Assembly: GCA_016169945.1 (NCBI GenBank)
Contig: JADLSH010000110.1
Location: forward strand, 806,001-870,000
Length of the DNA: 64,000 nt
Direction of reading: 5' to 3'
DNA from: Trachythela sp. YZ-2020
Lineage: Eukaryota > Cnidaria > Anthozoa > Malacalcyonacea > Clavulariidae
Made by a program: the position numbers and the translations under genes. Position 1 is the stretch's first letter. Each line of letters opens with the position of its first letter. This document shows positions 29,663 to 40,775 of the stretch, in pieces. Under the pieces are notes generated by a model that saw nothing but the letters and a program-made list of their open reading frames with translations, made no database searches and was not told the DNA's origin.

Positions 29663-29932
29663 GTGGATGAACAACTAAAGAAAGATCCCGTACATAGAAA
29701 AATAATGCAGACAAAGGATGCGCTTGTGGAAAACGATGACTTTGATCCAGGGGAAGCTTTAGAATTTGCTTTTGATAAGAGGAAATTTCTTATAAAAAGA
29801 CTTTTAAAGGATTACGATTTTGATGAGGAAGACAATGACGCAGAAAGTGATAATGAAGAGAAGTTAAACTCGGTCAAACGGTTTAATACGGTCCGAGCCT
29901 TTGTTAAAGAAACCATGGCTAACGAACAATAA
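29663..29932 (+). CDS. Acidic helical ORF following the zinc-finger ORF
   Basis: 89-aa ORF, Met start, with a charged helical core (ALEFAFDKRKFLIKRLLKDYDFDEED) and acidic end. It lies in a different frame from the finger ORF (29259 is frame 0, 29663 frame 2) and may be the shifted second half of the same protein. AAATAAAATC at 29986-29995 could serve as poly(A) signal. Confidence 0.45.
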   Translation: MDEQLKKDPVHRKIMQTKDALVENDDFDPGEALEFAFDKRKFLIKRLLKDYDFDEEDNDAESDNEEKLNSVKRFNTVRAFVKETMANEQ

Positions 29933-29939
29933 AGTCAAA

Positions 29940-31590
29940 ACTATAAAACGTTATTAGAAGGAACATTTAAATTGCTGTGTGTAATTTAAATAAAATCAAA
30001 ACACAAAACTCTCTGCTGGTACGTCAGAGGGTACTCTCAGAGGGTACGTCACAACTCATTAATTTTCATGTGGCGCGACAATTGTTGCGCGATGTTGCGC
30101 GGACATGATAAGTGTGCACACCCAGAACTACGATACATCGATATTCGAAGACGTAACTATGATCGACTTGTCTTGGGTAGATGATGATAAATTTATAAAG
30201 GAACTCTTTAATATTGACGGTATTTTTAAATTTTAAAGATATTTATTCATTGAGTATCTCACACTTGTTGTTTTTTTAAACAGTTTTAACTTAATGAACA
30301 TTTTATATTAATAAGCTACTTATTCATATTTTTGTACATATGACAACTCTTAAAAAAGCTGGATAATTGTTGGATAATTGTATTCAAAGCTAAGTATTTT
30401 TAAGAAACTGAATGTTTTTAATAAACGCTTTCAATACTCAAACATTACGAGTCGTTATTCAAATATTACATCACTCTAGCGTTACAATACCAGGGGGGAA
30501 ACGTGTACCCCCCCCCCCCGCCCCCTTGCGCGCACATAGTGTGCACACTCTGAATATTAATACCCTAAGTACGCACACCCCCTTGTTCGCACACTCTAAT
30601 GACGTCATGGGCGGTGCTAAGTGCACCGCCCGGTCCAGAACCCCTCTTCTCTACCTACTCCTGTCATGGCATGTTTCTATGTTATAGCTTTCTTATTTAT
30701 CACTGTACTTAACAAGATCAACTGGAAAATGGGTACTAAAAGCCTTTTTTTAATAAGAGGCACATTTTTTGCATACATGCTTTGTAAAAAATGACAGGCT
30801 CCTTTACAGGGAAATATAAGCACATATATATGATATATTTCTTTTGACAGTCCATTGAGACATTATCACAACAAGTTTTCTTTAAAAACTTCAGTCAGAA
30901 ATCAACAATGAAAGAGTTAATATAACCATAATGTTGGTAGAGAACATTAATGTTGATACAGAACAGCTAATGCTACAGTGCTGGTGTCTCTCCCTTTGAC
31001 AAGTTAATATTGTCTGGTGTTAGACAGAGTAGTTGTGTTTATTAATAGATTCAACCATAAAATTCTTCTAGTCTTTGACTTTGATCTCACAGAAAGAAAT
31101 CTGAATAAAACAACCTTTTAATAGCTATAGTACATCATTAATTCTCATAGTTTTCGGTTACTTATACACTTTTCGCCACACAACATTATACCAAAATAAC
31201 AAACAAAACATACCAAAATGACATGAAACAAATTTCCTAAGATAAAAACTGTATCTTCTATATTTTGTATACTAGTATTAAAGCTCCCGTTTGTTTTAAT
31301 AAACAGCGAATGTCAACAGGCGATTCCTTACCGTTTGCTTAAAATGTTCTGTAGTAGATCGTATCATGATGTCGTATTTACAAGGCAAAAGCCAGAATTT
31401 TAAGTCTCATTCGTCACAGTTGCCATAATGGACACAGATGATGTATAAGCGTACTCTTGAAATTTCTTGCTGCAAAACTCTAGTCACATTGTGTTCTTTC
31501 AAAATTAGTGTGAACAAGCTTGTATAGCCTTTGTGAATTGCTAGTAATTGCGAGATATCGGCTTCGAAAATATATTTCCCCATAGAACGC
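29940..31590. other. Non-coding interval between Polinton block and gypsy element
   Basis: Contains GCGC-rich phrases at 30070-30105 (GTTGCGCGATGTTGCGCGG), a C-run at 30508-30525 and a GGGCGGTGC/GCACCGCCC palindrome at 30609-30630. No ORF with recognisable features. One end of the Polinton may lie here, but I could not identify its terminal inverted repeat. Confidence 0.4.
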
Positions 31591-31599
31591 CATATTGAT

Positions 31600-32520
31600 T
31601 CACGCTACTTTGGGGCACCGGAAGTAAATTTGCACGTCGAAAACTGGCTTCAATTTTGATAAGTAAGGTTGCTCTATCCAGTGTACTCTCAGATCAGTGT
31701 TCTTAACAGCACGTTCGCTAGCGAGAGTATAAGCATCATTCATTGCACTAGACCACTTTTTCACGTAATCTTTATGGCTGAGTCTGTCTTCGACTTTGTT
31801 AAAACCAAACATCAAATCTATCGGTAATCTTGGGGAACGACCGAAAAGCAGGAAAAATGGCGAAAAACCAGAAGCGTCATTTCTCGTGCAATTATATGCG
31901 TGTACAACTTTCGAAACGTGTTGGTCCCACCGTTTCTTCTGATTCTCTGGCAGTGTCTTTAGCATGGACAAAAGCGTTCTATTGAACCTTTCTGCTTTTC
32001 CGTTACCTTGTGGGTGATACGGTGTCGTTCTTGATCGAATTATCCCACACGACTTTTCCAATTGGTGAAACAGTTTATTCTCGAATTCCCGTCCATGATC
32101 AATTAAACTCCGGCTTGGAAATCCGTATTTAAGAATAAACTCGTTGCACAATTCATCTGCTGCTGTTCGCGCTTCTTTATTTCTGGTTTGATACGCCTGG
32201 GCGAAACGAGTAAAGTGATCGACTATCACCAGAATGTATTCGTAACCGCCAGTGCTTCGTTCAAAGTGTAGAAATTCCATAGAGACGAGTTCAAGTGGTG
32301 CATATGTAGTAATATTTTGCAATGGGGCACGCGTTTTCTTCGGTGGAGCTCGTTGTTTCACACAGCTGCACTCATTGGTTACAAAGTGTGTGATGTTCTT
32401 TTGCATGTGTGGCCAGAAAAACCTTTCCCTTGGAAGCTCGACTACCCTTTCAAATCCAAGGTGACCCATGTTCTGATGAAGTTCTTTGTAAACTGTCATA
32501 CGATAACAATGTGGCAGCAC
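31600..32520 (-). pseudogene. Ty3/gypsy integrase
   Basis: 306-aa minus-strand ORF. N-terminal zinc-binding His pair (ELHQNMGHLG) and a Cys pair ahead of the core. The catalytic core has D141 (SLIDHGREFEN) and E177 (GNGKAERFN) spaced DD35E. The first acidic site, in LVSMEFLHFE (residue 82), is Glu where Asp is expected. C-terminal region continues to a stop at 31600, where similarity to the element ends without an LTR. The enzyme joins cDNA ends to host DNA; the D-to-E change alone would be expected to abolish or weaken activity. Confidence 0.85.
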
Positions 32521-32660
32521 TTAACTGCATCACTGGTCCTCGTTTTCTCCTTAAAATTCCGTCAGTTCCTATTCCTAATCTTTTCCATTCTCTCAGCAAG
32601 GTTTTAGCCTCTGGTGTTAATAGATTTTGCTCTTCGTCTGTTGGATATTTGTTCTTTGCC

Positions 32661-33328
32661 TTAAACGTGCGGATTTTTTCCGATAACAGGATCGTTGTCT
32701 TGAGCTCGTATCAATTCGTCAGGGTCCAATTTCTGTAATGCACTTAATTCGGGTATAAATTCGGTTGTGTTCAGTACCTTGGGGTTTACAGTGATTGCAG
32801 TAATCCACGGTTCTTGTGCCTGAATTCCACTCATACACACTTTAATGTTATCTTGTGAGGTTTCTTTGGTGCACAATTTCATATATTCGTCTATGTCCAT
32901 CGGCATTCTCGATAAAGCATCTGCGTCCCCGTTCGCAGCTCCTGGTCTATATTTGATAGTGAAATTGTAGTCAGCTAATTCTGCGACCCAACGATGGCCG
33001 GTTGCATTTAGGTTTGCAGACGTTAACACATATGTCAGCGGGTTATTGTCCGTGAATATTGTAAAAGACTTGGCATAGTATGGATAATCGCGGAACTGTT
33101 CGCACACCGCCCATTTTAATGCCAAGAATTCGAGCTTTTCCGAGTGTAAGTAGTAATTTTTTCGGCGGGGGTCAGGCTTCGCAAACCATAACCGATGACG
33201 CGCATTTCACTGTTTTGTTCTTGGTATAGTACTGCACCGAGTCCTTTCTGAGATGCGTCCGTATGCAACACAAATGGCTCGTTGTAGTCCGCATATGCTA
33301 GAATTGGTGCGGTGGTAAGGCGTTCCAA
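32661..33328 (-). pseudogene. Ty3/gypsy RNase H domain, frameshifted
   Basis: ORFs 33328-33116 and 33125-32661. The first has LHTDASQKGLGAVLYQE (first catalytic Asp). After a shift near 33120, the second has ALKWAVCEQFRDYPYY, a TDNNPLTYVL block and DADALSRMP. Together they are the RNase H-like tether domain between reverse transcriptase and integrase. Their join requires a frame change of one base, and the linker to integrase is broken as well. Confidence 0.8.
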
Positions 33329-33559
33329 TAGTTGGTCTAAGATTAAGCTATGTTCGTCCGTCCATGAAACTGTTTGGGAAGATGGTACTTGGGGTGTTTC
33401 GACTTACTGTTATTGGGTTCATTTGATCGTTGTAGAAGGTCAAATAAAGGTTTTCCAACTCGAGAAAAATCCTGAATGTATCTTCTGTAGTACCCCAATA
33501 GTCCTAATAAATGACGAACTTCTCCAACCGTTTTTGGTTGCTTATTCGTAATGACAGAA

Positions 33560-34140
33560 CCGCTTGTATCTTAGTTGGATCCATTTTATACCCGTATTCT
33601 GAAACAGCTCGACCAAGACACTCAACTTCTCGACGAAACAGGTCACAATTTCTTAGGTTTTAGCTTTACGCTATGATCTCGAAGACGCCTTGTAACAGTT
33701 CTTAGGTGTTCAACGTGTTCATCGAAAGTCTTGCTACAAACTATTACGTCATCCAAATAAGGTAAACATATTTCATCTCGAAGTCACTCCAAGCACGACT
33801 CCATAAACCGTTGAAACTCCGCAGGAGCGTTTTTAACCCAAAGGAGATTCTTACCCACTCATAGAGACCCCATGGGGTTATAAAGACTGTCTTATGTTGA
33901 TCAGCAGTCTCTATAAACCCTTGATGGTAAGCTTTCCCCTGATCTAAAAGGGAAAACCACGGGTTTCCTCCAATGCTTTCGAGAGTTGTTTGGACTTTGG
34001 GCATTGAGTTCTCTGTAATCCACGCACAAATGTAAAGTACCGTCTTTCTCCCTAACACAAACGACAGGCGATGGATTTGCGTATAAATTTGCGGTTTAAA
34101 AGATGCTCAATGTACTGCTTCACCTCTGGGTATAAAGACT
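33560..34140 (-). pseudogene. Ty3/gypsy reverse transcriptase, frameshifted
   Basis: The ORF 34058-33744 carries SLLDQGKAYHQGF and FITPWGLYEWVRISFGL. The catalytic YLDD lies in another frame near 33765-33755 within [17 protein letters not shown]. Coding then runs on with LKPKKCDLF to about 33640. At least two frame changes and a stop break the domain. It would copy element RNA into DNA. Confidence 0.8.
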
Positions 34141-34225
34141 TTGGTATTGAATTATTTATATTTTGAACTGGAATGTTATTTGTTAGGTTAATCTTCATTT
34201 TAATTTCTCCGTTACAACCGATATA

Positions 34226-34579
34226 TTAATCATCTCGAGAGAAACTATCTGACTCTTCGCGAATCATTTGTTGAGCGATCAATTTTTGTTCCGCAGTCAG
34301 ACCACTTAAATCAACTTCCGGGGTCCAGTCATCCAAGGGGTGGGTCTTTGGGGTATAGGAGTGGGTCTTATGGGTATAGGAGTGGGTCTTAGGGGTATAG
34401 GAGTGGGTCTTAGGGGTATAAGTGTTCGACTCGTCATCAGTTACCGATACTCCACCAACTTGTGTTTCTTTAACTGACTTTTCCTTAACTTCAACAGGTG
34501 TAACGGATTTTACTAATTGCAATCGTCCGAGTACAGTTCTTTTTGGAAGCAAAATGTCATGATCGGTTGAATTTCTCAC
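34226..34579 (-). pseudogene. Gypsy Pol linker with seven-residue repeats
   Basis: A 117-aa segment between protease and reverse transcriptase. It contains four tandem copies of YTPKTHS (21-bp units at about 34338-34425; one copy YTHKTHS). The start (DHDILLPKRTVLG) resembles the post-protease region of gypsy elements. The repeat is clean and in frame, so it expanded while the element was coding. Confidence 0.7.
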
Positions 34580-34989
34580 TTGAATAACTACCCGGGAAGA
34601 GAGCCCACTGCTTATATTTGTTAATGTATCATCGATTTCAAGACCGGTGGGCCATGGTTGTTCGGGGTCTGGTTCAAACTGAGGTTGTTCGGAGTCTTGG
34701 AGTTTACTTGTTGCATTTGGTCTTGTGTTCGCTCTACAAGTAACACTTGTCGTTTTGCCTTTGGGAATTAAGACATCGTGCTTGATAGTTTTTACCCAGC
34801 ACAGTTCACTACGTTCATTTGATTTTATAACTTATAAGTTCAACAAAAGTTTCAATGTTTTTTTATTCAACAGTGAAAAATTTGCTGTCATTGATGAAAT
34901 AATATCACTTGGTTCCGTTGGGATACCGTTATCAGCTGGGTATTTGACTAATTCTTCAATGACATTATATCCAATTATAGGTTGATCAA

Positions 34990-35200
34990 GATGATCAGAT
35001 GCTACCAAAAGAGGTACTAGAACCTCTTGTCCAGTTTGTGAGTTCCTTACTACCAGGAAAGTTCCTTACTACCCATTCATGCGAGGCTATTGAAACCTGG
35101 GCACCCGTATCCCACAATGCTTCAGCTGGTACACCCCCAATTAAACACTTTATGAAACATGCATCGATTACCGACTAGTTTAATCACAGTGTTTTTGCTG
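34990..35200 (-). pseudogene. Gypsy aspartic protease remnant
   Basis: On the minus strand near 35130-35070 the frame reads EALWDTGAQVSIASHEWVV, the DTG active site of retroviral-type proteases. A short duplicated phrase (GTAGTAAGGAAC) follows, disturbing the frame. No continuous ORF remains. Confidence 0.65.
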
Positions 35201-35439
35201 TGCTGGTGTCAGATGGCTTACGTATTGTCCCTGTTCTAACCACTCCTTATCTTTTTTTGTATCTTTTGTAACCACATTTACAATTGCACTACAAAGAGAC
35301 TGGTGGTCTTTCCAATGGGCCGCTTGTCACCTTTTGGAACAATAACAAACTGTTTTGCAGCGAGAACATCTTAGAATACTTATACTGTTTTGTGACTTAC
35401 CACAGTTTCCACATAAATGGGACTTGTTGCTATCTTGGA

Positions 35440-35997
35440 CTACTTCCTGTCCCTCTGAAGGAGTTCCCGTCCGTTTCCCGATCGCTGTTTACATCCCCTC
35501 GCATAATGTTCATCTGAACCACATACATAACAATGGGTACATTTCTCGTTTCCTTGTACTTTACACTTTGGGCAGGCTGGTTTCTGTTTCGAATCATTCC
35601 CTGATTTACCTTGGTTGTTATTTGCAGCCATAGAACTTTTAATAGTGGCTATGTCAGATTTGACAGCCTCTAATGTCATCATTAAAGTGTCACGCTTGCC
35701 TTTCTCTCCCCTTTGTACAATCTTGGATGCTTTCGATTCTTGGTCATCTTTATCATAACTACAGGAATTGACCTTGGCAGCTTGTTTCCGTGACGACAAA
35801 GTTAATATATTCAATCGCTCCGTCTCTTCCGACATTGCATCGCCTGCACCCTTAATTAACTCTTCATCAGTGATATTATGTTTCTTAAACAAAGGTCTCA
35901 TGTTTGCACAAATGGTCACACTCTTCATCCCTGTCTCTAATGTTCTTAACAAAACAGCTTGAACTAACTCAGGCGAGTACTTAACATCTTCTTCCAT
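35440..35997 (-). pseudogene. Gypsy Gag C-terminal part with zinc knuckles
   Basis: 185-aa ORF. It has a helical capsid-type region, then a basic linker and two Cys/His knuckle-like motifs close to the end (CPKCKVQGNEKC and CYVCGSDEHYARGC; the second is a full C-x2-C-x4-H-x4-C). It binds and packages element RNA. The upstream Gag part lies in other frames (35997-36239 and beyond). Confidence 0.82.
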
Positions 35998-36755
35998 TAC
36001 ACGGGGGTAAACAACACTTGTTGTCGTAGGTCCAAGGCTCTTATTAAGAAATCTTCAGCACTTTCCTTGGGGTCTTGACACAGAATTGTCAGTTCGTGAT
36101 ACAACTCTGTAGCGCTCTTTTGTTTGTAGTGTGCTTTTAGTATCTGCAGAAGTTTCTTTAAAGTTAGTCCTTCCATTGTTTCCGCATAAGATCTAAGCTT
36201 GAGTGTTGGACTTATTGCTCGGATAACTGCTTCGATCACTTCGCTTTCAGTATATCCCTTAGCTTTCCCTGACTCAACTTGACGAGTTAAGCTAACAAAG
36301 ACAATCTGTCTTTCTGGCTCTCAGGTCCTGGTACGCCAACAATCTTCAATTCTCTACGATAAACTGTAAAAGGACTTGACTGACCACCACTTATAACTTT
36401 TGGTCCAGTTTCTCTTGGTTGTACAGTTTCTTTTGGTGGTACTGTAATTTGGGTCTCAGCTACATCTCCAATCTTGAACATTCTCTTTTGGTTCTTCCAG
36501 TGGCCGGGGTTCTATTTCTAGAGTCCCTTGTAGCTCTTGTAAGTATTCAACTTTCTTTGGGAAACTCTGACATAATTCCACATTCGTATCAATTGATTTC
36601 CTCACTAGTTTTGATAAAACACGTCGACTTTTACCTTCTATGTCTTCTTCTTTCAACTCTAACTTATTTGCGAGTTTGAAAAGCCCATTTACATCCAGGG
36701 AAAGTACGTGTTCCTCAACCTTTAAGTCAAGTTCTTCAAAATTTTCTTCCGCCAT
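35997..36755 (-). pseudogene. Gypsy Gag N-terminal part, three frames
   Basis: 36755-36456 starts at MAEENFEELDLKVEEH with a long charged helical region. 36481-36287 is a Pro-rich linker. 36239-35997 is a capsid-like helical section (LKAHYKQKSATELYHEL). A one-base shift and a stop separate them. The Met at 36755 lies about 120 nt from the end of the LTR, a normal leader length. Confidence 0.75.
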
Positions 36756-36876
36756 CTTGGATTTCCGGCTACGATGTTTTTGTTTAATTCGCGTTTATTT
36801 TAACGAATAACGTTTTATTTATTGTTCAAATATTCTCTCGACGTCTTTCGAGTATCTCTCCGAAGGCTCCAAATTA

Positions 36877-37375
36877 TGTTACCCGTTCAATTACTACACG
36901 AAAATACTACATTTTTGTTGGTTTATTGCTTCACAAAATAATCTTACAAAATCGCACATACACATGTCTTTTCGTTCACGTGACTATTTCTCAAAACAGG
37001 GTACCAAAGACTAACTGTTCTAATTAAACTATTGTATTGCTAATCTTAATTAGTCACGTCACACACTCAAAATACTACATTTTTATTGGTTTATTGCTTC
37101 AGAAAATAATTTTTTGAAAGTACAAAATCGCACACATACATGTGTTTTTGTTCACGTGACTATTTCTAAAAACAGGGTGCCCAAGACTAACTATTCTAAT
37201 TAAACTATTGGAATGCGAATCTTAATTAGTCACGTCACATCTGCGCATGCAGATATATTGTTAACGTGTGAGTGTGTGTGACAGCTTGCAGCCAATCAGC
37301 GACTAGTACTCGGATGACCTCATCTTATTGACTTAGGATTATGTCATTAAAACCAGAACCTGCCTACCCGTTACA
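36877..37375 (-). mobile_element. 5' LTR of the gypsy element with internal tandem duplication
   Basis: On the minus strand the LTR starts TGTAACGGGTAGGCAGG (37375) and ends CGGGTAACA (36877), with TG...CA termini and short inverted TGT/ACA ends. Inside, two copies of a segment of about 170-177 bp (about 36893-37066 and 37067-37241) share TACTACATTTTTRTTGGTTT and AATTAGTCACGTCACA. The leader after it begins TAATTTGGAGCCTTCGGAG, where the primer-binding site should lie; I did not assign a tRNA. No matching 3' LTR was found left of 31600. Confidence 0.82.
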
Positions 37376-38124
37376 AATTTGATTCACAATATCAGCTTAA
37401 TTTGGAACAGTCACACGCCTAGGTAAATGCGCTAGCGAGTACTTGCATGATATTGAAGGGAAATTTAGAAACTATATTCTTAGCAATTGGCATATTGAAT
37501 TAATTTACAATCCAATGAAATTATGAATCCAATTTTCTCTTCTTCAGTCTTCGCAGTAAATCACATGGCATTTCAGAGGCTGTAGATTTCAAAATTTTCT
37601 GGGAGAGCACCTCCTAAAGATATCGCTCCTTCAGCACTCGATACTAATGCCACTGCACTCTCGGCGATATCCCCTCAAACAAAAATATGCTCCGTTGTCC
37701 CTCGTAGCGCCGCAGGGCATCACAGGTTTTGGCAGGGCAATTCTACGAGACAACCCCACCCCCCCCCCTCCACGAAAAGGTGGTAGTTTCGCCGCTGAAA
37801 TGGAGAAAGATTACCAAAATGATTTAATTATATGACGAATTATTGAAACTTTTCTAGATCTTCTCATCTAGTCTGTCCCAAAAAGGGCCAAGTATGTGCA
37901 ATCATTCATATTGCTTTTAAAATTGACCTATAATTAATCCCCGTTTTACTAAAATTATTTCTAAAATTCGTAAATGTAAATGTAAACAAAGATGACAAGT
38001 AAGACCCAACCAAATCACGGTAATTGATCACATCATTTTTATTTCTGATTATTTCTGTTTCCTGTATGTATGTTTAATACTTTTCATTGTTCTTCTCCAC
38101 TACGCAAATGTTATTTTTCCAATA
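37376..38124. other. Flank of lyase exon copy; partly repeated elsewhere
   Basis: 37837-38000 resembles two separate stretches at 39849-39900 and 40607-40775 (shared phrases AGATCTTCTCATCTAG and TTCGTAAATGTAAATGTAAAC). 38015-38124 matches the 3' flank of the lyase gene at 48395-48506. No gene. Confidence 0.55.
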
Positions 38125-38390
38125 TTACTGGAAAGTCACTCCTGTTTCAGCCCCGTTTCTTAGCTTGATGAATTTTAAAGGATTCTGCTTTGGGGCGCCT
38201 GCTGGTTCCAGATAATAACTTGCAGCGTATAATTTGTCTTTCCCACCACTGTATAAATACGACCACTTTGACCATTCAGCGTTGTTACGGAGATTTACAT
38301 GTACAGCATGACTGGTGCTTTTTGAACAAAAAAGTAAGGCTTTGTCAACGGGTGGTCGTTCCACCCTGGCACCACGACGGCGACCATTCT
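38125..38390 (-). pseudogene. Truncated, frameshifted copy of the lyase last exon
   Basis: The 79-aa ORF (38364-38125) matches the C-terminus of the intact lyase at 48507-48760, sharing ALLFCSKST, HAVHVNLRNNA and LRNGAETGVTFQ with the same stop. Going upstream, identity ends near 38388. A deletion before 38345 (the SPSKSGD segment is missing) shifts the frame relative to the GGTT stretch. The 3' flanks are also similar. This is therefore a partial segmental duplicate of the last exon plus its downstream DNA, not a processed copy. Confidence 0.82.
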
Positions 38391-39470
38391 CACAACTGTA
38401 TTATTTTCAGCATTTTAATTCATGTAGTGTCGCGGTAAATTCAAATTTTAAGCGGAGACAACATGCTTAACATTCACGAACGAAGATTGCAAATATTTCC
38501 TAACAAAATCGCTCTATTACACATAAAACATAACAATAACCTTACCTGAATATTATTCTGTAGTCGCTGATGTATTATTTCTGAAAATCCATTTTCTCTT
38601 GGGTATTGCGGAACTTATTCATTTCTCCTTCATTCTTTGATAAAGTGACAAAGCTCCAATCACCAGTGAATATTTCAGATTTTGTGTTACTTAATTATAG
38701 ATCTCTTAAATAAATAGATAGTCGCTCAAATGCACTTCTTAAATGCTCTGGAATAGAATGTTACACAACAAACATAAAATCGTAAATAGACCGCATCAAA
38801 CTTGAGCATATCGATATATTGCCCGATATATTTCAATATTTTCGTATAAATATTATAGCATACATTATCGTAGGTTATGATGGGGATTTCTGGAATAAGG
38901 TAATTAACACATGCTATTAAGGTGACTCCCTGCAGTTTTTTAAAAGAGGAAGATTTCCGTCTTCGATCCGAAATTTCCTACAACTATTATTTGTATAAAA
39001 ATCGAAGAGTCTGATTGATAATAATTAAACAGTTTGAAATTTTTTCGAGAGACGTCTATTGCTGCCGTTGGTATGGTGGTAATGACGTTTCAAGATGGCA
39101 GTTTGGGTTTAAAATGCTTTAACCAAGGACTGACGAGCAGGAAAGGGGTTGAGGAGGGGCACCAATTATTTGTCATACATATTTGAATACACATAAGTTA
39201 AACATGTTACAATTTTTCATATCTCTAAACAAGTAAACTAAAGAAAACATTATATACGCCAGCTATGATAACTACAAGAGGCTTTTTGTTAACGATCAAC
39301 TCACTCGATCACTTTTATACAAGTCAGACCATCTTTGTTTTTAAACCAACAATAATTGTCAAAAAAATTGGATCTAAATAGGAAATCTACTAACTTTTAG
39401 AAAATGTAGGCAGCCATTTTAAAAGGCATTTCCTTTCTAGCTCATTCTATGCTGTGTTTTGTTGAAAAAT
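38391..39470. other. Non-coding interval with a solo TIR-like end
   Basis: TTAAGGTGACTCCCTGCAGTTTT at 38919-38941 closely resembles the left end of the 42.45-kb element. No inverse partner was found nearby, so it may be a solo terminus. Otherwise AT-rich, no gene. Confidence 0.45.
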
Positions 39471-39477
39471 CTGCGTC

Positions 39478-39806
39478 AGGTGTGTTCTGTAACACACCAA
39501 AGTGTGTTTTTATAACACACCAAGGTGTGTTTCTATAAAAAGTCAAAGGTGTGTTCTCGAACACACCAAGATGTGTTTTCATTAAAAAGGTATGCAACAT
39601 AACACACCTAACAGTCATCAAAGGTGTGTAAAGAAAGGCGTTGAAAAAGGAAGTGTGTTCCATAACACACCATGGTGTGTTTTCTTACACACCAAGGTGT
39701 GTTTTCTAACACACCAAGGTGTGTTTTCCAAAAGTGCGTAGAAAGGTGTGTAAAACGTACACACATTGGTGTGTAATTAAACACACCTTGGTGTGTAATT
39801 ATACAC
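39478..39806. repeat. Array of palindromic ACACACC(A/T)NGGTGTGT units
   Basis: Over 330 bp, at least eight ACACACCAAGGTGTGT-like palindromes (variants with AAAG, AAGA, ATGG, TTGG centres) are spaced by 5-25 bp of A/T-rich sequence. Each unit can form a small hairpin. Minus-strand ORFs through it only translate the repeat. Confidence 0.9.
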
Positions 39807-39848
39807 ACCTGTTCTTAGAGTGTATCAAAGGATGATTTAAATATATAA

Positions 39849-40775
39849 CGGATTATAGAAACTTTTCCAGATCTTCTCATCTAGCCTGCCCAAAAATATT
39901 TTAGTCCAATCTTTGGAAAAACAGTGACAGTCTCGAGCAATCTATAACAAATTCATATTATGGAGACCCCTTACAACTCTTTCGTATGTTGATTAGTTTT
40001 CTACATATTTTGATCAAACACAGTGCATGCGCAAGGAAGGAACCCTGGACAGCGGTAGCAGAATCTTTAAAAAGGACACTTTCATAGTAAATGCGCGGCT
40101 GTTCGTTTAGTTTTCAAACTCTTTTGCTATGCTATCGGTACAAATATTATCAATGCGCTTATGGATAGCAGCAAACATTCTACTGTTTAGCCTTAGGTTG
40201 TTCGCAGACATGTCTTGATACAATTACGCATGACACTAAAACTTCTTTCCGCAGTAGCGGAATACATTGGAACAGACATATAAAATATCAACACATTGTG
40301 TACTTCGGAAAAAAAATGCTTCATGCACTTTTTTCCATCATATTTCACAAAGTGCCGACAGCTTCGTGACTTTCTTAATTGGGTAATGAACGTTCTTTGT
40401 TGTACAGTTTCAGCATAACTTTTATCTCAGAGTGATAAAAATAGATTGGAGTGAAAATATTAGCTTTTGTTAACGCATCAGCTCAATTTTTAAATATACG
40501 TAGTAAAGACACTCAGCTGCCTCCGTGTGCTCTCGTAAGCATGGGCCAATGGGGGCATCTGCCCCACTGCCCCCGTGGGTCCGGCGCCCTGGCATGTGCA
40601 ATCACCCAGATTGTTTTTTAAAATTGACCTATAAAGTATAATTAATCGCGGTTTTGATGATGTCAGAAGCATGCAGGTAAGTCTTTTCAAACATTTTTGT
40701 GGGCTTTTTATTAGGTCTTTATATATCATTTCTAAAATTCGTAAATGTAAATGTAAACAAAGATGACAAGTGTGA
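39849..40775. repeat. Split second copy of the 37.8-38.0 kb flank
   Basis: 39849-39900 (AAACTTTTCCAGATCTTCTC) and 40607-40775 (ATGTGCAATCACCCAGATTG, then TTCGTAAATGTAAATGTAAAC) align with adjacent parts of 37837-38000. About 700 bp of other sequence lies between them here, so that segment is an insertion in this copy or a deletion in the other. No coding content. Confidence 0.6.

Noticed and set aside
32252..32738. Plus-strand ORFs over integrase
   Set aside because: Opposite-strand shadows of the gypsy integrase and linker.
39478..39806. CRISPR-like repeats
   Set aside because: Units are palindromic with irregular short A/T spacers; low-complexity origin is more likely.
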